In this document: positions 31,178 to 38,185 of the stretch, in pieces
Layout of the letters: each line of letters starts with the position of its first letter
How positions within the stretch are numbered: position 1 is the stretch's first letter
Program-made: the position numbers and the translations under genes
From: JAPKYZ01 sp033763835
GTDB taxonomy: Bacteria; Acidobacteriota; Terriglobia; Bryobacterales; Bryobacteraceae
Reading direction: 5' to 3'
NCBI GenBank assembly: GCA_033763835.1
Contig: JANRJS010000008.1
Location: forward strand, 232,138 to 296,137
DNA: 64,000 nucleotides
Notes under the pieces: generated by a model
The model's database searches: none
The model's input: the letters and a program-made list of their open reading frames with translations, nothing else
What the model was told of the DNA's origin: nothing

Positions 31178-32142
31178 CGCGCGCCGCTGGCTTCTTGCGC
31201 CTGGCGCGTGCGCACTTCGCGCACCGCGTAAATCCGCCGCCCCTGGCTTTCGAAGTAAGTCCGCATCATCATCTCGCCGAGCAGTCCCGTCGAGAACATC
31301 ATCATCCCGCCCAGCAGCAACAACGCTCCGGCGATCATCAACGGGCCGTGTTGAGCGACTAACTCGCCGCCCAACAACTTGAAGACGGTCAAGTAAGCCA
31401 TGATCGCGCCGCCGCTCAACAGCCCGAATAACCCGAGCTTGCCGAAGAAATGCATCGGCCGCGTGAAGTATTTGAGCAGGAACTTGATGGTGAGAATATC
31501 GAACATCACGCGGAACGTCCGCCCGATTCCGTAGTGCGATTCGCCCGCCGGACGGTTGATGTTGGCGATCGGCACTTCCACCACCCGCGCGCCATAGAAA
31601 CTGGCCAGCGCGGGGATGAAGCGGTGCAACTCGCCGTAGAGATTCACGTCTTTCAAAACCTCGGCCCGATAGGCCTTAAATGTTGTCCCGAAGTCGTGCA
31701 AATCGACGCCCGACGCTTTACGCATCAGCCAGTTCGCAATGCGCGACGGAATCTTGCGCAGGATCAGGTTATCGACGCGATGTTTGCGCCAGCCGCTCGC
31801 GATATCGTAGCCTTCGTCGATCCGGTCGAGCAGCGCGGGGATGTCTTCGGGGGCGTGTTGCAGATCGCCGTCCATCGAGATGATGACGTCGCCTTGCGCT
31901 TCGTCGAACCCGGCGGAAAGCGCCGCCGTTTGGCCGAAGTTGCGCCGCAAGCGAATCACTTTCAGGTGCGTGTCGACTTCAACTAGATTCGCGAGCAGGT
32001 CGAAGCTGCGGTCGGAACTCGCGTCGTCGACAAAAATGATCTCGTAGGGCTGCCGAAGGCGTTCCATCACCGCCGTGAGCCGGTCGTACAGCGGAAGAAT
32101 CGACGGCTCTTCGTTGTGAATGGGGACGACGATGGAAATCAT
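31174..32142 (-). CDS. GT2 glycosyltransferase, polyprenyl-phosphate sugar synthase-like
   Basis: Family 2 glycosyltransferase with two C-terminal membrane helices, 322 residues, like ArnC/DPM1-type enzymes that load a sugar onto undecaprenyl phosphate. SIVVPIHNEEPS opens the GT-A domain, FVDDASSDRS binds the nucleotide, SMDGDLQHAPEDIP holds the D-x-D-like motif, and GESHYGIGRTFRVMFDILTI is the ArnC signature before helices at about residues 232-252 and 265-290. It would supply a lipid-linked sugar for the GT39 enzymes in this window. Confidence 0.88.
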   Translation of the reverse strand: MISIVVPIHNEEPSILPLYDRLTAVMERLRQPYEIIFVDDASSDRSFDLLANLVEVDTHLKVIRLRRNFGQTAALSAGFDEAQGDVIISMDGDLQHAPEDIPALLDRIDEGYDIASGWRKHRVDNLILRKIPSRIANWLMRKASGVDLHDFGTTFKAYRAEVLKDVNLYGELHRFIPALASFYGARVVEVPIANINRPAGESHYGIGRTFRVMFDILTIKFLLKYFTRPMHFFGKLGLFGLLSGGAIMAYLTVFKLLGGELVAQHGPLMIAGALLLLGGMMMFSTGLLGEMMMRTYFESQGRRIYAVREVRTRQAQEASGAR

Positions 32143-32157
32143 GCCAGTTCTTTAAGT

Positions 32158-32889
32158 TTATGCGAGATTCGCCGCGCCGATCGCCACGCCGATGGCCGCC
32201 AGCAGCGCCGCCAGAGCTTGTTGGAGTTTCCGTTCCGGCAAACGGGGCGCGATTCGCACGCCCAGCAGCATTCCCGCGAGTGCGAACGCCAGATAGCCCG
32301 CCGCTAGGCGCCAATCTAGAGAGACGTAGCGAAGCTGCCCGGCGAGTCCGACGGCTGCGTTAATGGCGATGAGCGCCAGCGAAGTTCCGGTCGCCGCGCG
32401 CGGGCCCAGCCCCGCGAAACGCATCAGCGCCGGTACCAGAAGAAAGCCGCCGCCGACACCGAGAAATCCCGTGATCAACCCGATGCCCGCCGCGATCAGA
32501 AAGCAACGGGGCGGTAGGCATGGGTTGGAGCAAGTCAGCGCGTCGCGGCGGGTGAGCATCGTCGCGCCCACGACCACGAGCATGGTGGCGAAGATCAGCA
32601 GCAGCCAACGTTCCGGCAGCAGATGGGTAAACGACGATCCGGCGAAAGCGCCGAGCGCTCCTCCGAGCCCAAAGACCACCGCCAATCGCGGCGAGACGTC
32701 GCCGCGCTTCAGGTACCCCGTCGCGCCCGCCGCGCTAGTGACGGACATCACCGCCATTGAAACGGGAATCGCCGCCGACGGCGCGAGTCCGGCGACATAG
32801 ATAAGCACGGGCACCATCAGGATCGCCCCACCCGCGCCTAGAACGCCGAGCGAGAGTCCGATTAAGAGCGTGAGTGCGTACGCCGCCAA
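32158..32889 (-). CDS. TauE/SafE family sulfite exporter-like permease
   Basis: Membrane permease of 243 residues with about eight helices and the two internal repeats of the TauE/SafE family: GLSLGVLGAGGAILMVPVLI and IGLITGFLGVGGGFLLVPAL. Start: TTG 32889 is supported by GGAGG nine nt upstream; any longer version reads through the end of the previous gene as arginine-rich sequence. It overlaps the persulfide dioxygenase-like gene by 28 bp. Next to rhodanese and persulfide genes, export of sulfite or thiosulfate produced by persulfide oxidation is the natural role. Confidence 0.85.
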   Translation of the reverse strand: MAAYALTLLIGLSLGVLGAGGAILMVPVLIYVAGLAPSAAIPVSMAVMSVTSAAGATGYLKRGDVSPRLAVVFGLGGALGAFAGSSFTHLLPERWLLLIFATMLVVVGATMLTRRDALTCSNPCLPPRCFLIAAGIGLITGFLGVGGGFLLVPALMRFAGLGPRAATGTSLALIAINAAVGLAGQLRYVSLDWRLAAGYLAFALAGMLLGVRIAPRLPERKLQQALAALLAAIGVAIGAANLA

Positions 32890-34169
32890 GCCGCGAGTCC
32901 TCCGGCGAGCACCGCCCCGCGGCCCAAGATGCTTTGCGCCGCGCTGGCTCGATAGCCGCCCGCGCATACTAGCGTGACATCTCCCGGCGGAGCTTGCGAC
33001 GGATCGCGCGCGAGCGATCCCAGCGGAATGTGGACCGCGCCTTCGATGTGGTCCAGCGCGAACTCGCCCTTCGCGCGAACGTCGATGACGGTGCCGCGAG
33101 GCTCCCGCACCAGTGGCGTCGATTCAATTGGCGCTCCGCTGGCAATGTACGCGTCGAACGGCATCCACCCCGCGATTTCGTCGAGGCCCACGCGGATCAG
33201 CGCCCGCCGGACGCTCTCGTCCGCCGAGTCGGCGATCAAGACGATGGGCTTATCCGGGGGAATTAACCAGCCGGCCCACAATCCAAAGCTGGCGCCCGCG
33301 CCGAGGTTCATCGAACCGGGCACATGCGCGCCCGCGAACGCCTCCGGTTTGCGCAGATCGACGACTAGCGCTCCTTCGGGAATCGAGGCGAGCTTCCGTC
33401 CGCCCGGCAGTCCGTGCAAAACCGGCGGACCGGCGGCGTTCAGCGCCTTCATGCGGCGGTAGTAGTCCGGAAACTCGGGCACGGTTTCGAGCAGGTGCTT
33501 CACGAAGCTGTCGCGGTCGTAGTCGTTCAAGAAGATGTTGCACGCGCGCTCGTAGCCCAACGTCGAGCGCGGCCGGTCGGAAATGGCGGCTCCACATAAC
33601 GACCCCGCGCCGTGTCCCGGATGAAGCTCCACGTAGTCGGGCAGCGCGGCGATTCGCCAGTGCAGGCTGTCGAACATCGCGTAGGCGAGCGCGCGCTTCA
33701 CGTCGTCGCCCAAAAGATCGGGCCGCCCGATCGATCCGCAGAAAATGAAGTCGCCGGACATCAGCGCCATCGGCTGCCCGCAACGGCGCGTATCGTAAAT
33801 CAGGAAGCTCAGATGCTCCGGCGTGTGGCCTTGCGTATGGAACGCTTCGAGTCGCAGATAGCCTACGCGGATGGATTCGCCGTCGTGGAACGGACGGTGG
33901 TCGAAAGCGTATTGGTAGGTTTGCCCGTCGTCGTGCGCGGAGAGCCACAATTCCGCGCCGGTGGCCGCCGCGAGCGCCGTCGCTCCGGACGCGAAATCGG
34001 CGTGAATGTGCGTTTCAAGAATGTGCGTGATGCGGAGATTCCGCCGCTCGGCGAATTCGGTGTAGACGTCGAAGTCGCGCTGCGGATCGATCACCGCCGC
34101 CGCGCCGTCGCTCCCGATCAGGTAAGAGTAATGCGCCAAGCCGGGCGCTTCAAAACGTTCGAGAGTCAT
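32862..34169 (-). CDS. metallo-beta-lactamase and double rhodanese protein, persulfide dioxygenase-like
   Basis: 435-residue fusion of an ETHE1/Blh-type MBL domain (about 1-240) and two rhodanese domains. THIHADFASG, HTQGHTPEHLSF, GDFIFCGS and HPGHGAGS are the metal-binding motifs. The first rhodanese (from about 255) has no active-site Cys (IADSADES); the second has Cys in LVCAGGYRASA. ETHE1-type enzymes oxidise glutathione persulfide to sulfite. Start ATG 34169 follows a strong AGGAGG and overlaps the arsR stop as ATGA, so the regulator, this enzyme and the TauE exporter form one operon. Confidence 0.88.
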   Translation of the reverse strand: MTLERFEAPGLAHYSYLIGSDGAAAVIDPQRDFDVYTEFAERRNLRITHILETHIHADFASGATALAAATGAELWLSAHDDGQTYQYAFDHRPFHDGESIRVGYLRLEAFHTQGHTPEHLSFLIYDTRRCGQPMALMSGDFIFCGSIGRPDLLGDDVKRALAYAMFDSLHWRIAALPDYVELHPGHGAGSLCGAAISDRPRSTLGYERACNIFLNDYDRDSFVKHLLETVPEFPDYYRRMKALNAAGPPVLHGLPGGRKLASIPEGALVVDLRKPEAFAGAHVPGSMNLGAGASFGLWAGWLIPPDKPIVLIADSADESVRRALIRVGLDEIAGWMPFDAYIASGAPIESTPLVREPRGTVIDVRAKGEFALDHIEGAVHIPLGSLARDPSQAPPGDVTLVCAGGYRASAAQSILGRGAVLAGGLAAWRRTHSRS

Positions 34170-34516
34170 CGGAGCCTCCTGGGGACGGTGCGTACTTCTT
34201 TCGCGAGTTCCCTCGCTTCCTCCGCCGCGCTGCGGCAGACCAACTGGCACAGCTCGAAGACCATCGGATCGGCGATCGAGTAATAGACCGCCGTACCCGC
34301 GCGGCGGCGGGCGACCAGCCCCGCGTCGTGCAACGCGCCGAGGTGTCTTGAGACGTTCGATTGGTTCGCCTCCACCGCTTCGGCGAGATCGTTTACGGAA
34401 GCCTCGCCCGCTTCGAGCGCTTGCAGCAGACGAAGACGCAAAGGCTCCGACAGCGCGCGAAAGCGGCGCGCCACCAGGGCGATCATCCGGTCGCTGAGGG
34501 GCAACGCGCGATTCAT
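34166..34516 (-). CDS. ArsR family transcriptional regulator
   Basis: Winged-helix repressor of 116 residues: RFRALSEPLRLRLLQALEAG opens the domain, VEANQSNVSRHLGALHDAGL is the recognition helix region and RRRAGTAVYYSIAD the wing. Cys90 and Cys94 (ELCQLVCRS) lie in the C-terminal helix. The sulfide-sensing relatives BigR/SqrR use one Cys in the second helix and one in the last; here there is none in the second helix, so the sensing would have to use this C-x3-C pair. It heads the persulfide operon and probably binds the inverted repeat upstream. Confidence 0.88.
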   Translation of the reverse strand: MNRALPLSDRMIALVARRFRALSEPLRLRLLQALEAGEASVNDLAEAVEANQSNVSRHLGALHDAGLVARRRAGTAVYYSIADPMVFELCQLVCRSAAEEARELAKEVRTVPRRLR

Positions 34517-34517
34517 A

Positions 34518-34546
34518 TTGACTATATGATCACATAAGCATATACT
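34518..34546. promoter_or_regulatory. sigma-70 promoter with ArsR-type operator in the divergent sulfur locus
   Basis: Plus-strand TTGACT (34518-34523) and TATACT (34541-34546) are spaced by exactly 17 bp and face the rhodanese-DUF2892 gene. Inside lies a perfect 6-bp inverted repeat, TATATG (34523-34528) and CATATA (34539-34544), 10 bp apart, a good size for an ArsR dimer site. Bound repressor would cover the whole promoter. The divergent arsR start is only 1-2 bp away, so the site likely controls both directions. Confidence 0.7.
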
Positions 34547-34566
34547 CAGTCAAGAGGAAAACTGGA

Positions 34567-35010
34567 GTGACCTTCATCGACGTTCGCGAACCCGCCGAAC
34601 ACGCGGCCGGCATGCTGGAAGGCGCGCGGCCCATCCCGCTGGGGACACTGCCGGAGGCCGCCGCCGGTTGGCCGCGCGAGAAGCCGGTGGTGTTGGTTTG
34701 CCGCACCGGGAACCGCGCCCGGCGCGGCGCCCAGACGCTGCGCGAAATGGGATTCGCCGATGTGCGCGTGCTCGACGGAGGCATGGAGGCGTGCCGCCGC
34801 CTCGAGTCGAACGGGTGGACGATCGAACGCCAGGTTCGTTTCGTCGCCGGATCGATCGTCGCCGCGTCTTGCGCCTTGGGATTTCTCATCGATCCCGCTT
34901 TCTTTTGGGGCGCGGCGGCCATTGGCGGCGGATTGACGTTCGCGGCGTTGTCGAACACCTGCGCCATGGGGAATCTGCTGGCGCGCATGCCCTGGAATAA
35001 GCGCGCTTAG
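34567..35010 (+). CDS. rhodanese domain protein with DUF2892 membrane anchor
   Basis: 147 residues: rhodanese domain (TFIDVREPAEHAAGM to LDGGMEACRR) with active-site Cys in LVCRTGNRARRG, then two membrane helices of the DUF2892 type (FVAGSIVAASCALGFLI and FFWGAAAIGGGLTFAALS) ending in CAMGNLLARMPWN. Membrane-bound sulfur carrier or sulfide/persulfide handling. GTG start at 34567 with GAGGA 8 nt upstream; divergent from the ArsR operon and controlled by the promoter/operator at 34518-34546. Confidence 0.88.
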   Translation: MTFIDVREPAEHAAGMLEGARPIPLGTLPEAAAGWPREKPVVLVCRTGNRARRGAQTLREMGFADVRVLDGGMEACRRLESNGWTIERQVRFVAGSIVAASCALGFLIDPAFFWGAAAIGGGLTFAALSNTCAMGNLLARMPWNKRA

Positions 35011-35048
35011 CCGGGAACCCGATCCGGCGAGGCGGTGTCTAGAATCGC

Positions 35049-37457
35049 ATGCCGGTTTTCGATTCGCTGGCCCTCGACGCTCGTTACGCCCTGCGGGGGT
35101 TTCGGCGCTCGCCCGGTTTCGCCATCGCCGTCGTTGCGACGCTCGCCATCGGCGTCGGCGCGAGTTCGGCGGTGTTCGGCGTCGTCGACCGGCTGCTCTT
35201 TCGTCCGCTGCCCTACGCGCACGAATCTCGCCTGGTTTGGCTGGGCATCCGCGCTCCAATCTTCGAGGGGCTCGAACCGGTAATGGCCGCCGAGTTCAAA
35301 GCTTGGCGCGTCGAGCAGAAAGCCTTCGACGCGATGGCCGCGATCAAGGCGAACGCCGATTGCACACTGCTCGACGGCAAAGCGGCCAGGCTGCGTTGCG
35401 CGCGCGTGGAGGCCGAGTTCTTCGAGACCATGGGCGTCTCCCCGATCGAAGGCCGCGCCTTCACTCCCGAAGAAGACCGCCCGGGAGCGGCGCCCACCGC
35501 CTTGATCTCGCATGCGCTCTGGACCTCTCGATTCGGTGGCGCGGATGCGATCGGCAAAGTGCTGACGCTCGACGGCCAAACTACGCGCGTCGTTGGCGTA
35601 CTCGCGCCCGGGTTCGAACTCCCCAATATGCAACGGCCCGATATCGTTTTGCCCCTGCAGATGAATTGGGCGAATCAGATGCGCGAGAACAACACGAATC
35701 TGATCTACGCGTTTGGGCGACTCAAGCCTAGCGTGACCCTCGAACAATCCCGCATAGTCCTGCAACCGCTCTTCGACGAAAGCATGCGCTTCGTGCCGGA
35801 ACGATTTCGAAAAGAAGTATCTTTTCAAGTCTCCGGCCTGCGGGAGCGTCAAACGCGTTCGACTCGCACCGCCGCGTATTTCATCTTCGGCGCGGTTCTC
35901 TGCCTGTTCGCCATCGGATCGCTCAACGCCGCGAATCTCTTACTTGCGAGAGCGTCGGCCCGGCGCGAGGAGATGGCGGTGCGCGCGGCGCTGGGCGCCA
36001 GCGGCGGAGCCTTAGTCCGGCAGACCCTGGTCGAAAGCGTAATTTTGGGGCTCGGCGGCGCGTTCGCGGGACTGGCGCTGGGCTGGGCGTTGTTGCGCGG
36101 TCTCGTTGCGATTGCTCCCGCGGGAATTCCGCGTCTCGAACAAGCGGCTCTCGACACCCGCGTGGCGGCTGCCGCCATCCTCGCTTCGATCTTTAGCGCG
36201 CTGCTCTTTGGCATGGTCCCCGCTTGGCGCGCCATCCGGCCCGAAGCGGTCCATGGCCGCCGGGCGACAGCCCGTGTCGGTCAGGCGATGGTTGCGTTGC
36301 AGTTGGCGCTTTCGCTCGTGCTGTTGACTGGCGCGGCGTTGCTCGGGCAGTCGTTCTGGAGATTGCAACGGGTGGAATTGGGCATTCGCGGCGAGCAAGT
36401 GGTCGTCGCGCAGATTCGTCCCGATCCCGCCCGTTACGCGACGCTCGACCGACAGGTCGCATTCTTCGATCAACTGCGCCGCGGGCTGGAACAAACCCCG
36501 GGCGTCGAAGAAGTCTCGCTATCCGACTCCATCCCGCCCACCGGTTCCGTAAATGCCGTCATCTCGTCCGCCGTACAAGTCGAGGGTCGCGCGTCGCTCG
36601 CCGAGGGAACCGGAGGCATGATTCCGCACCGCTGGGTAACGCCCGGCTACTTCGCGACGCTCGGCATCCCGGTGTTGCGCGGCCGTGTGTTCGACGAAGC
36701 CGATTCGCGGCAAGCCTCGGGGATTGTGATCAATGAGCGGCTCGCGTCGATGTGGTTCCCTGGCGAGAACCCCATTGGCCGTCGAGTGAAGCCGCCGCAG
36801 CGCGATTGGCTGCCGATTTTGGGTGTCGTCGGCAACGTGCGCGGAGCGGGGTTGCGGCGCGCGCCGGAGCCCGAGTACTACGAGGCATACGCGCCGAACA
36901 CGATGCCCTATCTCGGCATGCGTTTCGCGACCGTGGCCGTGCGCTCGCGGCTCCCGGAGCCGGATACGGGCCGCTTGATCGAGCGCGAAGTCGCCCGGCT
37001 CGACCCCACGATTCCGGTTGAAACCGAACCGCTGGCCCTGCGTGTCGAAAGCCTTACTGCGGCCGCGCGCTTTCAAGCGCTGGTGCTAATCCTGTTCGCG
37101 GTTTCCGGCATCGCGCTCGCAGCGGTGGGTTTGTACGGAGTGCTGAGCTTCCTGATCGCCCGCCGCACGCGCGAAATCGGAGTGCGCATCGCGGTCGGTG
37201 CGTCGCCTTCGCGGATCGTCCGCATGGTGCTGCGGCAAGCGGGTGCGTGGACGCTCGCCGGAGTGGCCGCCGGGTCGGCGCTTTCTTGGTTCGCCGTTCG
37301 CGCGCTCGAAACGCTGGTGTTCGGAGTCGCACCGCGCGACCCGATGACGCTACTTTCCGCCGCCGTGGGGTTGTCGCTCGTCGCGCTACTCGCCGCCTGG
37401 CTCCCGGCCCGCCGCGCCGCGGCGGTCGATCCGGCGATCGCCCTACGCGCCGAGTAA
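35049..37457 (+). CDS. ADOP-family ABC transporter permease (MacB/FtsX type)
   Basis: 802-residue inner-membrane permease of the duplicated-orphan type common in Acidobacteria. Two MacB_PCD-FtsX units: ALRGFRRSPGFAIAVVATLAIGVGASSAVFGVVD opens the first, with membrane helices near residues 275-300 and 320-345, and the second unit begins around residue 410 after GRRATARVGQAMVALQ. The C-terminal FtsX part contains SFLIARRTREIGVRIAVGAS. There is no ATPase gene beside it, as is usual for this family. Probably part of a macrolide or peptide efflux system or a lipoprotein-extraction complex; substrate unknown. Confidence 0.9.
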   Translation: MPVFDSLALDARYALRGFRRSPGFAIAVVATLAIGVGASSAVFGVVDRLLFRPLPYAHESRLVWLGIRAPIFEGLEPVMAAEFKAWRVEQKAFDAMAAIKANADCTLLDGKAARLRCARVEAEFFETMGVSPIEGRAFTPEEDRPGAAPTALISHALWTSRFGGADAIGKVLTLDGQTTRVVGVLAPGFELPNMQRPDIVLPLQMNWANQMRENNTNLIYAFGRLKPSVTLEQSRIVLQPLFDESMRFVPERFRKEVSFQVSGLRERQTRSTRTAAYFIFGAVLCLFAIGSLNAANLLLARASARREEMAVRAALGASGGALVRQTLVESVILGLGGAFAGLALGWALLRGLVAIAPAGIPRLEQAALDTRVAAAAILASIFSALLFGMVPAWRAIRPEAVHGRRATARVGQAMVALQLALSLVLLTGAALLGQSFWRLQRVELGIRGEQVVVAQIRPDPARYATLDRQVAFFDQLRRGLEQTPGVEEVSLSDSIPPTGSVNAVISSAVQVEGRASLAEGTGGMIPHRWVTPGYFATLGIPVLRGRVFDEADSRQASGIVINERLASMWFPGENPIGRRVKPPQRDWLPILGVVGNVRGAGLRRAPEPEYYEAYAPNTMPYLGMRFATVAVRSRLPEPDTGRLIEREVARLDPTIPVETEPLALRVESLTAAARFQALVLILFAVSGIALAAVGLYGVLSFLIARRTREIGVRIAVGASPSRIVRMVLRQAGAWTLAGVAAGSALSWFAVRALETLVFGVAPRDPMTLLSAAVGLSLVALLAAWLPARRAAAVDPAIALRAE

Positions 37458-37889
37458 GTTCGGGAGCACTTTGCAGCGCAGGCCGGCTTGGCCAAAGTGC
37501 TCGTCGCCGGTTAACACGTGTGGGATATCGAACTCGTCGATCACGACGAAGCTCGTGAGATCGGTGAACGAGACTCGCGGCTTGTCGCGGAAGCGCAGCC
37601 TGAGTTCCCATGCGGCGGCGAAGCGGCCTTGGGTGATTGGAATAATCGTCAGTCGTCCATCTTCCCGCGCGGCCCAGATTTGCTCGACAAACCGCCGCGC
37701 ATGCGCGAAGGGCAATCGCAGAAACAGCTGTGAGATCGCTTCGTCCAGCACGAAATCCGAAGTGGCATGAAGCCGCCGACTGTAACGCAGGTAGACGTCC
37801 GTCGCCGCTCGATTCCATTGATCGCGTCGGTCGGCAAGCGCCACCCAAGCCCAAGTGTCCAAGAACAACTCGGGCCGACTAGATTCCAT
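37443..37889 (-). CDS. PIN-domain toxin, second VapC-type
   Basis: PIN-domain nuclease of 148 residues. Acidic residues of the active site: LFLDTWAWVALA, SDFVLDEAISQL, SFTDLTSFVVID and TGDEHFGQAG. It follows its antitoxin with an 11-bp overlap. The two VapC proteins in the window are not close to each other in sequence. Its stop lies within the 3' end of the convergent permease gene (15-bp overlap). Confidence 0.85.
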   Translation of the reverse strand: MESSRPELFLDTWAWVALADRRDQWNRAATDVYLRYSRRLHATSDFVLDEAISQLFLRLPFAHARRFVEQIWAAREDGRLTIIPITQGRFAAAWELRLRFRDKPRVSFTDLTSFVVIDEFDIPHVLTGDEHFGQAGLRCKVLPNLLGA

Positions 37890-38121
37890 ACAAGTCGCGA
37901 TCGATGTTGTCCGTCAGTCCGCCAACATCGGCGATGCCAATCACCTTCTCGATCGGACTAGGCCCGGAGAATTCCCCCTTTGAGCTTGAGAACCTCGGCT
38001 TTGGGCGCGGGTCGCCCAAACGCTTCCGAATCACGTCCGCCATGGTGGTCTTCGTCAAGAACGCTTCCCGTCGAATCTCCTCGTACACTTCTTCGTCGAT
38101 CATGATCGTGGTCCGCTTCAT
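37879..38121 (-). CDS. VapB-type antitoxin, second
   Basis: 80-residue antitoxin. MKRTTIMIDEEVYEEIRREA with AFLTKTTMADVIRKRLGDP is a ribbon-helix-helix domain; the C-terminal region (SGPSPIEKVIGIADVGGLTD) is the toxin-binding tail. It lies directly downstream of a nested palindrome that is the likely autoregulatory site. Confidence 0.82.
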   Translation of the reverse strand: MKRTTIMIDEEVYEEIRREAFLTKTTMADVIRKRLGDPRPKPRFSSSKGEFSGPSPIEKVIGIADVGGLTDNIDRDLYGI

Positions 38122-38122
38122 G

Positions 38123-38148
38123 CCGCCATCATGACATATATATGGCGG
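38123..38148 (-). promoter_or_regulatory. operator of the second vapBC
   Basis: Perfect 7-bp inverted repeat CCGCCAT (38123-38129) and ATGGCGG (38142-38148) with a 12-bp spacer, enclosing a second palindrome CATATATATG (38135-38144). It begins 2 bp upstream of the antitoxin ATG at 38121. On the minus strand CATGAT (38133-38128) ends 6 nt before that ATG and may be the -10 element. Confidence 0.6.
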
Positions 38149-38185
38149 ACTCGCCTAGAGCCCCGCCAGGGCGCTAAACTGACAT

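Noticed and set aside
35590..35620. T-loop-like GGTTCGAACT as part of a tRNA
   Set aside because: It lies in the ADOP coding frame and no acceptor, D or anticodon stems surround it.
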